NCBI GenBank assembly: GCA_003550325.1 | Contig: QKWP01000350.1 | Location: 1-64,000 of the forward strand | Length of the DNA stretch: 64,000 nt | Direction of reading: 5' to 3' | From: Gigaspora rosea | Taxonomy: Eukaryota > Glomeromycota > Glomeromycetes > Diversisporales > Gigasporaceae | Shown here: positions 46,301-57,789 of the stretch, piece by piece | Layout of the letters: the number at the start of each line of letters is the position of its first letter | Numbering within the stretch: position 1 is the stretch's first letter | The notes under the pieces: model-generated | Database searches by the model: none | What the model saw: only the letters and a program-made list of their open reading frames with translations | Told to the model about the DNA's origin: nothing | Translations under genes and position numbers: made by a program

Positions 46301-48130
46301 ATACAAATAAATACATTAACAAACGTTAATATCCACATATTTTTTTTTGTCGCCTTTATAGTTTGTAAGTTCTTTACATATTTTTTTTTACAGTAAATCA
46401 TGTACAAATAAATGCATTAATGAACGCTAATTCTAACTAACTCACATATTTTTTTACTACAGCGAGTAAGTTCTTTACATATTTTTTATAGTAAATCATA
46501 TACAAATAAATGCATTAATAAACGTTAATTCTAACTAATCCACATATTTTGTTACTACAGAAAGTAAATTCTTTACATATTTTTTAGTAAATCAGATACA
46601 AATAAATGCATTAAAAATATTAATTCTAACTAATCCACATATTTTTTCACCTTTATAGTTTGTAAGTTCTTTACATTTTTTTTATAGTAAATCATGTACA
46701 AATAAATGCATTAATGAATGTTAATTCTAACTAATCCACATATTTTATCACTACAGAAAGTAAGTTCTTTATATATTTTTTTATAGTAAATCACATACAA
46801 ATAAATGCATTAACAAAAATTAATTCTAACTAATCCACATATTTTTTTTGTTGCCTTTATAGTTAGTAAGTTCTTTATATATATATATTTTTACAGTAAA
46901 TTATATACAAATAAATGCATTAACGAACATTAATTCTAATTAATCCACATATTTTATTACAACAGCGAGTAAGTTCTTTTTTTTTTTTTTTACAGTAAAT
47001 CACATACAAATAATGCATTAACGAATGATAATTCTAACTAATCCATATTTTTTTTTGTCACCTTTATAGTTTGTAAGTTCTTTATATATATTTTTTTGTT
47101 ATAGTAAACCACATACAAATAAATACATTAACAAATGTTAATATTCACATATTTTTTTTGTCAACTTTATAGTTTGTAAGTTCTTTACATATTTTTTTTA
47201 TAGTAAATTATATACAAATAAATACATTAACTATTAATTCTAACTAATTCATATATTTTATCACTGCAGTAAGTTCTTTATATATTTTTTTAAATCATGT
47301 ACAAATAAATGAATTAATGAACATTAATTCTAACTAATCCACATATTTTGTTACTACAAAGTGTAAGTTCTTTACATTTTTTTATACTAAATCATATACA
47401 AATAAATGCATTAATGAATATTAATTCTAACTAATCCACATATTTTTTTTGTCGCCTTTATAGTTTGTAGGTTCTTTATATATTTTTATATATATATATA
47501 TTTTACAGTAAATCACATACAAATAAATGCATTAACGAACCTTAATTCTACATATTTTTTTTGTTGCCTTTATAGTTTGTAAGTCCTTTAAATATTTTTT
47601 TTTACAGTAAGTCACGTACAAATAAATGCATTTATGAACGTTAATTCTACTAATCCACAAATTTTTTTGTTACCTTTATAGTCGGTAAGTTCTTTACATA
47701 TTTTTTTTACAGTAAATTATGTACAAATAAATGCATTAACAAACGTTAATTCTAACTAATCCACATATTTTGTCACTACAGCAAGCAAGTTCTTTACATA
47801 TTTTTTTACAGTAAATTACATTAATAAATGCATTAACGAACTTTAATTCTAACTAATCCACATATTTTTTTGTCATCTTTATAGTTAGTAAGTTCTTTAC
47901 ATATTTTTTTTACAGTAAATCACATACAAATAAATGCATTAACAAATGTTAATTCTAACTAATTTATATATTTTGTCACTATAGCGAGTAAGTTCTTTTA
48001 AATTTTTTTTATAGTAAATTATGTACAAATAAATGCATTAACGAATGTTAATTCTAACTAATCTACATATTTTATCACTATAGAATATAAGTTCTTTATG
48101 TATTTTTTTTACAGTAAATTACATACAAAT

Positions 48131-48675
48131 TAGAGTTAGCACCAAGATGATTTTTTCAATCCAGATAACTAGAATTAAACAAATGAATCTGGATTAATTT
48201 TATTTAAATCGGAATATAAATATATTTGGATTAATCCGGATATAAATCTAAATCTGTATACAAATCTAAATCTGGATACAAATATAAATCTGGATACAAA
48301 TCTAAATCTGGACATAAATCTATATCCGGATTTAAATCTATATATGGTGATGTAGCTTCATTCATAAGAATTTTAGTTATATTTTGTACCAAACACAATC
48401 TATCTAATTTATTAGAGATTGTGCCTGATACAAAATATAAGTGAACCCAATGGCATATTAGTACACATATTCTGGATTATATATTATATCCGGATTATAT
48501 CTTGTATCTGGATTATATGTGGTATCCGAATTGCATATTGTACATATCTGGTTATATATTATATCCAGATTGTATTATATCCAGATATAGTTGGTTCAAA
48601 AAATTGAATCTGGATTTGTTAAAAACTGGATTAATCCGGATATAAATATAAATCCGAATTCATCTACTACCTCTA
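48131..48675. mobile_element. hAT-like non-autonomous element in the intron array
   Basis: The 8-bp duplication ATACAAAT flanks it (48123-48130 and 48676-48683). The ends are inverted (TAGAGTTAGCACCAAGATGA against TAGAGGTAGTAGATGAATTC on the minus strand). Subterminal ATCTGGATACAAATCTAA repeats and ATCCGGATAT motifs recur on both sides, as in hAT elements. It interrupts the unit after CACATACAAAT, leaving donor and acceptor outside. Confidence 0.85.
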
Positions 48676-48853
48676 ATACAAATAAATGCATTAACAAATA
48701 TTAATTCTAACTAATCCACATATTTGTTACTACAGAAAGTAAGTTCTTTACATATTTTTGCAGTAAATCATGTACAAAGTACAAATAAATGCATTAACAA
48801 ATGTTAATTCTAACTAACTACATATTTTATTACTATAGAATGTAAGTTCTTTA

Positions 48854-49081
48854 GCCATATAAAGTTAATTTTTTGGTTCTTATAACATGAAACAAAAAAA
48901 AATGACCTGGCCAGCCAAACTTTTATTTAAAAATTTTATATATAAAATTTTATAAAATTTTTAAAAAAAATTTTTTGAAATCCCACCCAACTATTAAAAC
49001 ATATAAATAAATTTTTTCAAAAAATTTTCAAAATATGACATGGCCGGGTTATGAGAACCAAACAATTAACTTTATATGGCC
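48854..49081. mobile_element. PIF/Harbinger-like MITE in the intron array
   Basis: GCCATATAAAGTTAATTTTT at the left is inverted as AATTAACTTTATATGGC at the right, and the inverted arms continue through GGTTCTTATAAC/GTTATGAGAACC. TTA flanks both sides, which fits the 3-bp target of PIF/Harbinger or Tourist elements. The 228-bp interior is very AT-rich. Confidence 0.8.
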
Positions 49082-49195
49082 TTACATATTTTTTTTTACA
49101 GTAAGTCATATACAAATAAATGCATTAACTAACATTAATTCTAACTAATCCATATATTTTGTTACTACAGAAAGTAAGTTCTTTACATATATATA

Positions 49196-49991
49196 GGCCG
49201 GTGCAAAAAGATTGATACCTCAATTAAATTTAATAGTAATTTTTTTTTAGTAGTAAAATGTAATTTTTTTAATTTAAAAAATTATTTTGGTAGATAGGAA
49301 AGGGTTTAATATAATTTATTTGATTATTTTATATAAAATATAGAGAAATTTTTAGCAATAACCTTTTAAGTAAATTTTAGTATATTTAGAAATGATAAAT
49401 TTGATCGTGATATAGTAATAAAAATTTTTTTATATATAAAATTTAAGTTATTTAATTTAACTTTATTTTATTAGATAATAAAAAAGATTATTTTAAAATT
49501 TAAATATTTGTTTATATAATATATAAAAAAAATTTACTAATAGTTATTTTTAAGCTTAGTTTTACTATTAAATATATATAGTACATATAGTAAATTAATA
49601 ATTTTTAATACAAATGCATCAACTTTAATATTTAATAACTTTTTATTTAGTGATTATTTTTTTATGAAATTTTAAATATAGTTTTATTAAATCTATAGCT
49701 AGTTACTTGCTTAGTAGCAAGCTTTAAACTTTCAAATTCATTAAGATATTAATTAAAATCTATTTTTTTAAGAAAAAATTTTTTTGTAATTTTTTTTTAT
49801 CTAAAAAGTTAGCTTTCATCTATTTTTATATAAAAGAGATATAGAATAATATAATTAATAAAAAATTATAGTTTATACCATAGTTATTCAATTGTAAAAA
49901 ATTTTTAATTATATTATTAATAATTTTAAAAACTTTTATTAGTAGTACTTATTAATTAAAATATTAAGGTATCAATCTTTTCGCACTGGCC
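49196..49991. mobile_element. Tc1/mariner-like non-autonomous element in the intron array
   Basis: GGCCGGTGCAAAAAGATTGA with TACCT at the left is inverted as AGGTATCAATCTTTTCGCAC with TGGCC at the right, set in TATATA sequence. The terminal style resembles Tc1-type elements. The ~790-bp interior is AT-rich without an intact ORF. It lies inside one intron unit and leaves that unit's splice sites in place. Confidence 0.75.
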
Positions 49992-52043
49992 CATATATAT
50001 ATTTTATAGTAAATTACATACAAATGAATGCATTAATGAACGTTAATTCTAACTAATCCACATATTTGTCACTACAGAAAGTAAGTTCTTTACATTTTTT
50101 TTTTACCGTAAATCATGTACAAATAAATGCATTAACAAATATTAATTCTAACTAATCTACATTTTTTTTTGTCACTACAGAATGTAAGTTCTTTACTTAT
50201 TTTTTTTTACAGTGAATCAAGTACAAATTATTTTTTTTACAGTAAATCAAGTACAAATAAATATATTAATAAATGCTAATTCAACTAATTCATATTTTTG
50301 TCACTATAGCAAGTAGGTTCTTTATATATTTTTTTATAGTAAAACTCGTACAAATTAATGCATTAACAAATGTTAATTCTAACTAATCCACATATTTTGT
50401 CACTACAGCAAGTAAGTTCTTAACATTTTTTTTTACAGTAATTTGCATACAAATAAATGCATTAACAAATGTTAATTCTAACTAATCCACATATTTTTTT
50501 TGTTACCTTTATAAACTGTAGTATATTGCATACAAATAAATACATTAATGAACATTAATTCTAACTAATCCACATATTTTTTTGTGCCTTTATAGTTTGT
50601 AAGTTCTTTATATATTTTTTACAATAAATTATATAGATATAAATGCATTAACGAATATTAATTCTAACTAATCTACATATTTTTTTTATTACCTTTATAG
50701 TTTGTAAGTTCTTTAAATTTTTTTTTACAGTAAGTCATGTACAAATAAATGCATTAGTGAACGTTAATTCTAACTAATCCACATATTTTGTCACTACAGA
50801 AAGTAAGTTCTTTACATTTTTTTTACAGTATATCACGTACAAATAAATGCATTAACGAACATTTATTCTAATTAATTCACATATTTTATCATTACAGAAT
50901 GTAATTTTTTTTTACAAAAAATCACGTACAAATAAATGCATTAATGAATGTTAATTCTAACTAATCCTCATATTTTATCACTACAGCGAGTAAGTTCTTT
51001 ACATTTTTTTTTTACAGTAAATCACGTACAAATAAATGCATTAATGAAAGTTAATTCTAACTAATTCACATATTTTGTACCTACAGAAAGTAAGTTCTTT
51101 ACATATTTTTTTACAGTAAATCACATACAAATAACTGCATTAACAAACGTTAATTCTAACTAATCCACATATTTTGTCACTATAGGGAGTAAGTTCTTTG
51201 CATAATTTTTTTTAGTAAATCACATACAAATAAATACATTAACGAATGTTAATTCCAACTAATCCACATATTTTTTTACTACAGCAAGTAAGTTCTTTAT
51301 ATATGGTTTTTTACAGTAAATCATGTACAAATAAATGCATTAACAAACGTTGATTCTAATTAATTCACATTTTTTTCACTATAGCAAGTAAATTCTTTAC
51401 ATATTTTTAGTAAATCATATACAAATAATGCATTAACAAATGTTAATTCTAACTAATCCACATATTTTATTATTACAGAATGTAAGTTCTTTTCTACAGT
51501 AAATCATGTACAAATAAATACATTAATGATCGATAATTCTAATTAATCCACATATTTTGTCAATACAGCGAGTAAGTTCTTTACATATTTTTTTTCTGTA
51601 AATCACATACAAATAAATGCATTAACAAATGTTAATTCTAACTAATCAACATATTTTGTCACTACAGAAAGTAAGTTCTTTATATATTTTTTACAGAAAA
51701 TTACATACAAACAAATGCATTAACAAATGTTAATTCTAACTAATCTACATATTTTTTTGTCACCTTTATAGTCAGTTAATTTTTTATAAATATATATATA
51801 TATTTTTTTATAGTAAATCACGTACAAATAAATGCATTAATGAATGTTAATTCTAACTAATCCACATATTTTGTTACTATAGCGAGTAAGTTCTTAAATA
51901 TTTTTAGTAAATCATATACAAATCAATACGCCAATAGTAATTCTAATAATTTGTTTCAATTAACCCATGATAGATGGTATGTACTAGTTATTTTTAAATC
52001 ATAGCTCTTAATGCATTATTATACTTATTATTTAATGTTTAAG

Positions 52044-53528
52044 GCTTCAAAAGGATTTTCATAATTTGACAAGTGACAATTCTGACATCGATGAATTTAT
52101 TAAACAAACTCAACTTAATGCAGAGACATTTAAAGACATTATTGAATGGATACCTTTTAATAAATTTACAAATATAAAGTATTTTGCTAAAGGAGGCTTT
52201 GGCACTGTTTTAAGGCAATATGAACTGACGGATTTATTCATGGATATATTCATAGATATTGGAGCTATAAATGGTCTAGAATAGGGAAAACAGATGTTTG
52301 TTTAAAAGGCCTTGATAGTTCTAAAGATATAAAACAAAAATTTTTAAATGAAGTATATATTATATAATTTATTATTATTGTCATTATAATTTAAATTTGT
52401 TTATCCTAATTATTAACAATAATTTAGATTAAAAATCAACATGAACATGGGGGTAGTTCAGGAATCAAAATTTATGGAATAACCAAGAACCCAAATGATG
52501 ATAATTATATGATTGTTATGCAGTACACAAAACAGGGAAGTCTCCGAAAATTATTAGATAGCAAATATAATGAGTTAGATTGGAATTTTAAAATTGTTAT
52601 TTCATATTATATAGCTAATGGGCTTAATACAATCCATGAAGCCAAATTAGTGCATAAAGATTTTCATTCCGGAAATATAGTTAACGAAAATATGTTTAGT
52701 TCTTACATTACTGATTTTGGCTTATGTAAGCCAGTGTCACAAGATTCAAGTTCTGATGAAGTTTATGGAGTACTTCCTTATATTGATCCAGTTGTATTAT
52801 ATAAAAAAGGAAAGGAATATACTCAAAAATCAGATATTTATTCTTTTGGAATAATTATGTCAAAAGTTTTTACTGGATATCCTCCATATTACGATATTCC
52901 ACATGATTTTAACCTAGCAACACAAATTTGTCTAGGTCTCAGACCTGAAATTAAATGCAAAGTTCCTCAACTACTTTTGGATCTGATGAATAAATGTTTA
53001 GATGCAGAACCTCAAAACCGACCAACTGCTAAAGAATTAGCTAGTACATTATCTATCTTTTTTGAAAATTTAAAGAGATATGAAACTGAATTGTATAAAC
53101 AAATTAAAAAAATTAAAATCTCGGGCAAAAATTCCTCAATATATGATACAGTAAAATCAGCACGATTCAATTATCAGACACATCCACAAGCTATTTATAC
53201 AAGTCGACTTTTACATCTCCAAAAACTTCCAAAACCAGGTAATAACATTTATTTGTTTTTTTTTTAAAAAAAAAACTAGTAGTATGTTAATAATTGTAAA
53301 AATTTTCTGAATCTATGAATATAGTAAATGCAGGTAAGGATATTTATTTTATAAAATTTGATTTTTTGTAATTTTGGTATATTAAGTATATATATTTTAG
53401 AAAGTAAATCTATTGATTGTGCTGAAATTCCTGATGGTAAGCAATATATTCAATTCAATTTACTTATCTGTTATAATTACTGTAAATAAATTTATTACTC
53501 ATTTGTATATTGATATTTAGATTATTAA
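52044..53528 (+). pseudogene. Kinase half of the SPRY-TPR-kinase gene (frameshift and stop)
   Basis: Exons are 52044-52352, 52428-53238, a 9-nt micro-exon 53325-53333, 53401-53436 and 53521-53528 (ending DY-stop); all tail joins are phase 1. The first exon requires phase 2 and reads W-LQKDFHNLTSDNSDIDEF, then WIPFNKFTNIKYFAKGGFGTV. Near 52206 one base is missing, and eight bases on TGG reads TGA. The following KAI, TDGFIHGYIHRYWSYKWSR and VCLKGL are in the expected frame. The second exon has MQYTKQGSLRKLL, HKDFHSGNI (HKD for HRD), DFG, IDPVVL in place of APEVL, and CLDAEPQNRPTAKELA, then HPQAIYTSRL as in the other kinases here. Damaged recently, or two base-call errors. Confidence 0.75.
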
Positions 53529-54592
53529 ACCAAATAAAAGGAAGTTATTATTGCCATGCTATAATAATTTGGTAATTGATTATATATATCTATTATGTAT
53601 ATACTTATCTAAAGTGTTTCACTATCAAAGTTGGCTGATATTGTTAGGGTTGGTCTGATTTATAGTTAGTGGTGAATATATATAAATTGTTGGTGAAATG
53701 GTTGTTAGCTAGTTCTATTAAAAACCTAGCCCCCTTTATTAAGAAGTTAAAGTACCTGAGCTTCTTAAAAAAGTACTACGCATAAAACATGAAATTTAAT
53801 CAATTGAAACATTAACAGTCCTACTTCAAAGGATTGTCTTTTGTGTGAATCATACTATTTTTACATTGGTTATTCCATATTACCCGGATTTAAGCTTTAA
53901 ACTTTATTGTTATACAAATGTATGTACTCCAAAAAAGGTTTTATTAACTAAAAAAAAATTTATTATATATGTATTTTATTTTATGAAAAAAATGGACAAT
54001 AAAAAATTCATCTGAATATTATTAGAATCTTGAAATAAAACTTTAAATAATGTTAAAAAAATGAATTATTTGATAATAAAGACGTTAAAGATTTATTTAA
54101 TGAAGATTTATTTAGCAAAGGATTAAAGTACAAAGTTTCGCTAATGATATATTATTAGTTGATTGTTAATCATATTTGAGGTTGGTGTAAATTAGCCAAT
54201 CATATGAATGTCTTCCTATAATACATAGTATAGGCTGGCATGTACTAAAAACATTGTGGCACTGGCACCGGCAAAAGTTCAGGGCATAATTAAAAAAATT
54301 ACAGCACTGCTTAGCACAATGCCGGGCATGTTTACTTGCAGAACTCTAGTTCCAATATTCAACCTCCGCTTTTGATTAGCAAACAGACTTGCTAATCAAA
54401 AGCAGAACCCAGATATAACACGACACGATAATTAATTTTCTAGAAGTATAACTCATAAGATAGTATTTTATCGGTTACCGACTCTCATTTCACCGGCAAG
54501 CTTTATTTTTACAAATGATTAATTTCAGACAAGTTCATTTCGTAGACAGTATATTTCACCGACAGCTCATTTCACAGACGAAATAATTCTAG
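53529..54592. other. Intergenic; hairpin and short repeats
   Basis: No gene seen. A 15-bp-stem hairpin (GCTTTTGATTAGCAA with TTGCTAATCAAAAGC) lies at 54367-54402. TCATTTCACCGACAG-like motifs at 54480-54580 resemble AAATGAACTTG/TTAGTGAAATAGACTTGG at about 58905-58945. Confidence 0.45.
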
Positions 54593-54895
54593 CTCAAAGT
54601 GCCTTGCTAATTCATCAAAAATAAATTCGAAGGTGCTGATCATAAGCTCAAAAATAAGCTACCATAGGAATACTATATATAAGGTTAAATTATATTGTTA
54701 GTTTTTTGGCTCACAACAAAATATAGATTATAAATCGAATATAAAATAGCTTGATTTTTATCTCAAATTGTCAAGAGTTTTATTCTTATTCTCATCTTTA
54801 CTGATATTTGCAATTCATTATGAAAATATATAGATCTCTATCTTAAATTTGCTGAATGTGCTTGCAATATTTTAGTGTTTGGATCGGAAATTTTT
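54593..54895 (-). pseudogene. Fragment of a BTB-BACK-TLDc gene
   Basis: The minus strand matches part of the neighbouring pseudogene (about 56960-57290). It includes the segment coding for ATTTTAGTGTTTGG-type BTB sequence, TAGATCTCTATC, and the LANEFLFDELAKYLE-like region. It is much diverged and only about 300 bp long. Confidence 0.55.
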
Positions 54896-55879
54896 TCGTT
54901 TAAAAAAGGTGCCGCTAAAAGCAGCCAACATTTATTTCCAGAATTTGATCAGCATGTTGTGTAACTTTTGGCTCGTTTTGCCAATATCGGTATGTTCAAA
55001 ATTCTAATCCGAAATAAATAATTTAATAATGTTATGATTCAAGCATAAATCATTAACCAAGTCGAAGTTAATTAGCTTCGTTGCTTAGCTACAAAGAAAT
55101 CTTAATTTTGACGGCCTATTAATCGAAGTATTTGTTGGTTACGAAGTGTAGTTTAGATATTCATGTATGATTTAAATTGCGATGCAGATATAGAGGGATA
55201 TTTTTTATTACTATTTGATATTTCAAATTATTAAAGTGATTCAGTAAATGTATATATTCTATGAAAGGTTTTTAAACGCTGATTTTTAGAGTTCAATAAT
55301 ACATTCGGTTTATCATATCAAATACCTTAATGAAAATAATATAAAGTAAAATTCTAAGGACTTAAATTGCCGATAAAAAATGATTTAAATAGTTAAAGGT
55401 CTATGATCTTAGGGAGTTTGCATATTCCTAGAGAATGCTACACTGACATTTATTTTGTCTTAAAATCATAATGACCTATGTTTCGTAAATCAACTGATCT
55501 TATAATACATCAATATCAATTAATCAAGGTTTGATTAGAAATAAAATCTCAATTATTATAAATAGATTAAATATAAACCTTTATAAAATATATAAAGATT
55601 TATATTAAACAAATCCAACTGAACAGAAAAATTATCACAGATAAAACTTGTAAAATTATTATTAGTATTTACACTTTTAAAATAGAAGTTAATTATGGCA
55701 ATAATGCTAACTATCATATTTAAAGTTATAATAAAATAATTAGAATAAGGCAAACAATAAACTATAATTAATAGATTATTATTCGCAATATTGAAAGCTA
55801 TTTATTCAATAAATTAATTGGATAAAAAAACTTTAGAGCTTTTACTAATCTGGAATATTTCATATTCTTCCGCTGAAAA
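54896..55879. other. No gene seen
   Basis: AT-rich sequence between the two BTB-derived remnants. A short inverted GAAGTTAATTAGCTTCG is found near 55064. Open frames here are short and unsupported. Confidence 0.4.
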
Positions 55880-57419
55880 AAATGAATTTCCACTATTTCA
55901 AATGTAGATTCACTTCTAATTCGTTTTTTGTATGAATATTGACAACTCCAACACTTAAAGCAATGATCAAAATCACCAACATAGTTAAATTGCCAATACC
56001 AAAATTTGGACCATAATTCATACTACAATCAATTGCTTATTCTGGGTCTTTTGCACGACTTAAAATAGAATTTTGAATGGTACCATTTCTTAATGAAAAA
56101 ATAAAGCTATCTTTGCAACGCTTACAGAAATCTTTTTTAACTGGTTTATCCCAACCGATAGGATTAGAACCACCAAGAATTTCTTCAGTGGCGTTAACCT
56201 TTATAATTACAACAAGGTGCGTTTGCTTAGCACATAAGCTCCAAAATGAATTTTCAGTAAAACCATCTCTAGTTCCTTGAGGAAGTAATTTAAACTCATA
56301 TGGATTATCTGCTACTTAATATGTATAAGGTTTTTTATCAACCTATGAAGCAATTTCTTCTGCATGTGCTCCATTGATAATTGGTTCTGAATTTCTAGTG
56401 GGTAATGTTGGTGCTATAATTACACGAGGTGGAAGAATTTTTGATGATACTTGTCGATCAGCTAACATAAACTTTTTTGTTATATCATCCCAGAGATCTT
56501 TCTCTAAAATTTGTTGGTATGGTTGTACATTATTGTTAATGTCATCATTAGACATCTGAAAATATCGGATATTAGGTAAAACATATTGTAAAGTAGTCTT
56601 TAAAGATAGAAAATTTTTACGTGACTAGTTTTCAGGATTGGTTGGTAGGTCAGGATTTTGAGCAATTCCCCACTCAATAACACGATTCCAAATTTTGAGC
56701 AATTCCCCATTCAATAACACGATTCCAAATTTTTATCTCTTCCATTTGTAATTCATCTCGGCTAGTAAGTGATACTAATGCATTTTCTTGAAGCGAAGAA
56801 AAGTTTTCCAATTCAAAAATCTTAACAGGGTACTTTACCACAATATCATTGCACCATTTTTGTAATTTTTGAATTTCATTATTCTGAAAAATTTTTTGAT
56901 AAATACGAGTAAAATTTAAATGAAGCCAATGAGCTTTCGTTTCAATTAAATGAGTTTCAAGGTATTTAGCTAATTCATCAAAAAGAAATTCGCAAGCATA
57001 AGTTCAAAAATAAATGATGCATTATGATTTTCAAGAAAGACTACTCCTCCATGAATATATCTATATAAATTTAAATATATTTTAGATTTCATCTTGCTAC
57101 CTGATATAAATTTAAAATCAATGCAATTAGCTTATTTGATTATAATCTCAAATTGTTGGATTGTAAGGTATTTTAATTAAGTGTTTTAATATTGTTCTGA
57201 TATTTGCCAATTCATTACGAAAGTATAAAGATCTATATTTTAAAATTACCGAATGTGCTTGAAATATTTTAGCATTTGGAGATTCACCAACATTAATTAC
57301 AATATTAAAATCTTCTTTGTTATCAAGTAGTTCAAGATAATTATTTGAAAGTTTTTATTACCATCTTGAATATATGTGAAGTCTTAATTTTCGATGAAGT
57401 CGTATGTAAGTACTGACAT
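55880..57419 (-). pseudogene. BTB-BACK-TLDc protein gene, decayed
   Basis: Reading the minus strand from about 57419: a BTB domain (LLDNKEDFNIVINVGESPNA, KIFQAHSVILKYRSLYFRNE); after an intron-like gap, the BTB end and BACK region (FIFELMLANEFLFDELAKYL, ETHLIETKAHWLHLNFTRIY, WCNDIVVKYPVKIF, ENFSSLQENALVSLTSRDEL). Next come KIWNRVIEWGIAQNPDLPTN and PYQQILEKDLWDDITKKFML. A TLDc domain follows (GAHAEEIAS, NPYEFKLLPQGTRDGFTENS, FWSLCAKQTHLVVIIKV, GGSNPIGWDKP, DSFIFSLRNGTIQNSILSRA, NYGPNFGIGNLTML). Such proteins act as ubiquitin-ligase adaptors or stress factors in other fungi and animals. Several in-frame stops (for example near 56625, 56345, 56318) and a short duplication at 56655-56730 show decay. 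Confidence 0.8.
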
Positions 57420-57638
57420 TTATATCTATAACATAACTAGTACATGATAATGTGGCAGCTGCGCCGCCAAATTTCAACCAACTATATATAGATTTGTAGA
57501 TGGCATAATGGCATATGACACAGTCGAGATTATTTATAGTCGACTTAATTTATTAAATTGGCTAAGCTGATGGTTAAAAATCAGATTAGCAGTTATACCA
57601 AATCGACTATTCATAGTGTAAAACATATGTATAATGGG

Positions 57639-57786
57639 CTTGTTTTAAGCTAATCTTACATCTTATGTTTTGGCCTCGCTTCGCTTGGCAGTTTTAGGCT
57701 AGCTTACATTTAATGCTTTGGCCTCGCTTTGCTCTGCATTTTTAAGCTAGTCTTACATTTTTATGTTTTGGTCTCACTTTGCTCAG
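57639..57786. repeat. ~60-bp tandem repeat, 2.5-3 copies
   Basis: The unit is AAGCTAGTCTTACATTTTTA then TGTTTTGGCCTCGCTTTGCT; copies start near 57638, 57700 and 57755. GC-richer than its surroundings. No function inferred. Confidence 0.8.
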
Positions 57787-57789
57787 TGG

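Larger units (their letters stand above)
43314..52043 (+). repeat. Tandem array of ~70 intron-like units separated by 3-nt exons
   Basis: Each 90-110 bp unit runs GTAAGTTCTTTACATA, a T run with ACAG, TAAATCACATACAAATAAAT, GCATTAACGAACGTTAATT, CTAACTAATCC, ATATTTT, then CACTACAG or CCTTTATAG. Exactly three bases follow before the next GTAAGT. Examples: TCT 43404-43406, TTT 43509-43511, CGA 43611-43613, CAA 43712-43714, TTT 43823-43825, AAA 43922-43924, ending with ATG 51974-51976. Of about 70 junctions, about 65 keep AG, 3 nt (once 6 nt), then GT (once GC). Broken ones lie near 46150, 47275, 47350, 48080 and 50512. Unit 1 starts at the donor closing the TPR exon and the last intron ends at the kinase exon. 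In the shared phase (2) the triplets give a stop-free linker of ~67 residues beginning ILFDNLNDRN and ending KIENHEW. Two unit classes differ in acceptor (CACTACAG or CTTTATAG). Confidence 0.85.

Noticed and set aside
51968-51976. ATG ATA GAT G|GTATGT near 51967 as the first exon of a separate kinase gene
   Set aside because: It would leave phase 1 and run into a stop in the kinase exon. The phase-2 reading through the ATG triplet gives the conserved Glu-Trp-Leu.
43314-52043. CRISPR array or simple AT minisatellite
   Set aside because: Units are ~90-110 bp with no spacer structure of CRISPR type, and the fixed 3-nt gap between intron signals is not expected of a plain minisatellite.
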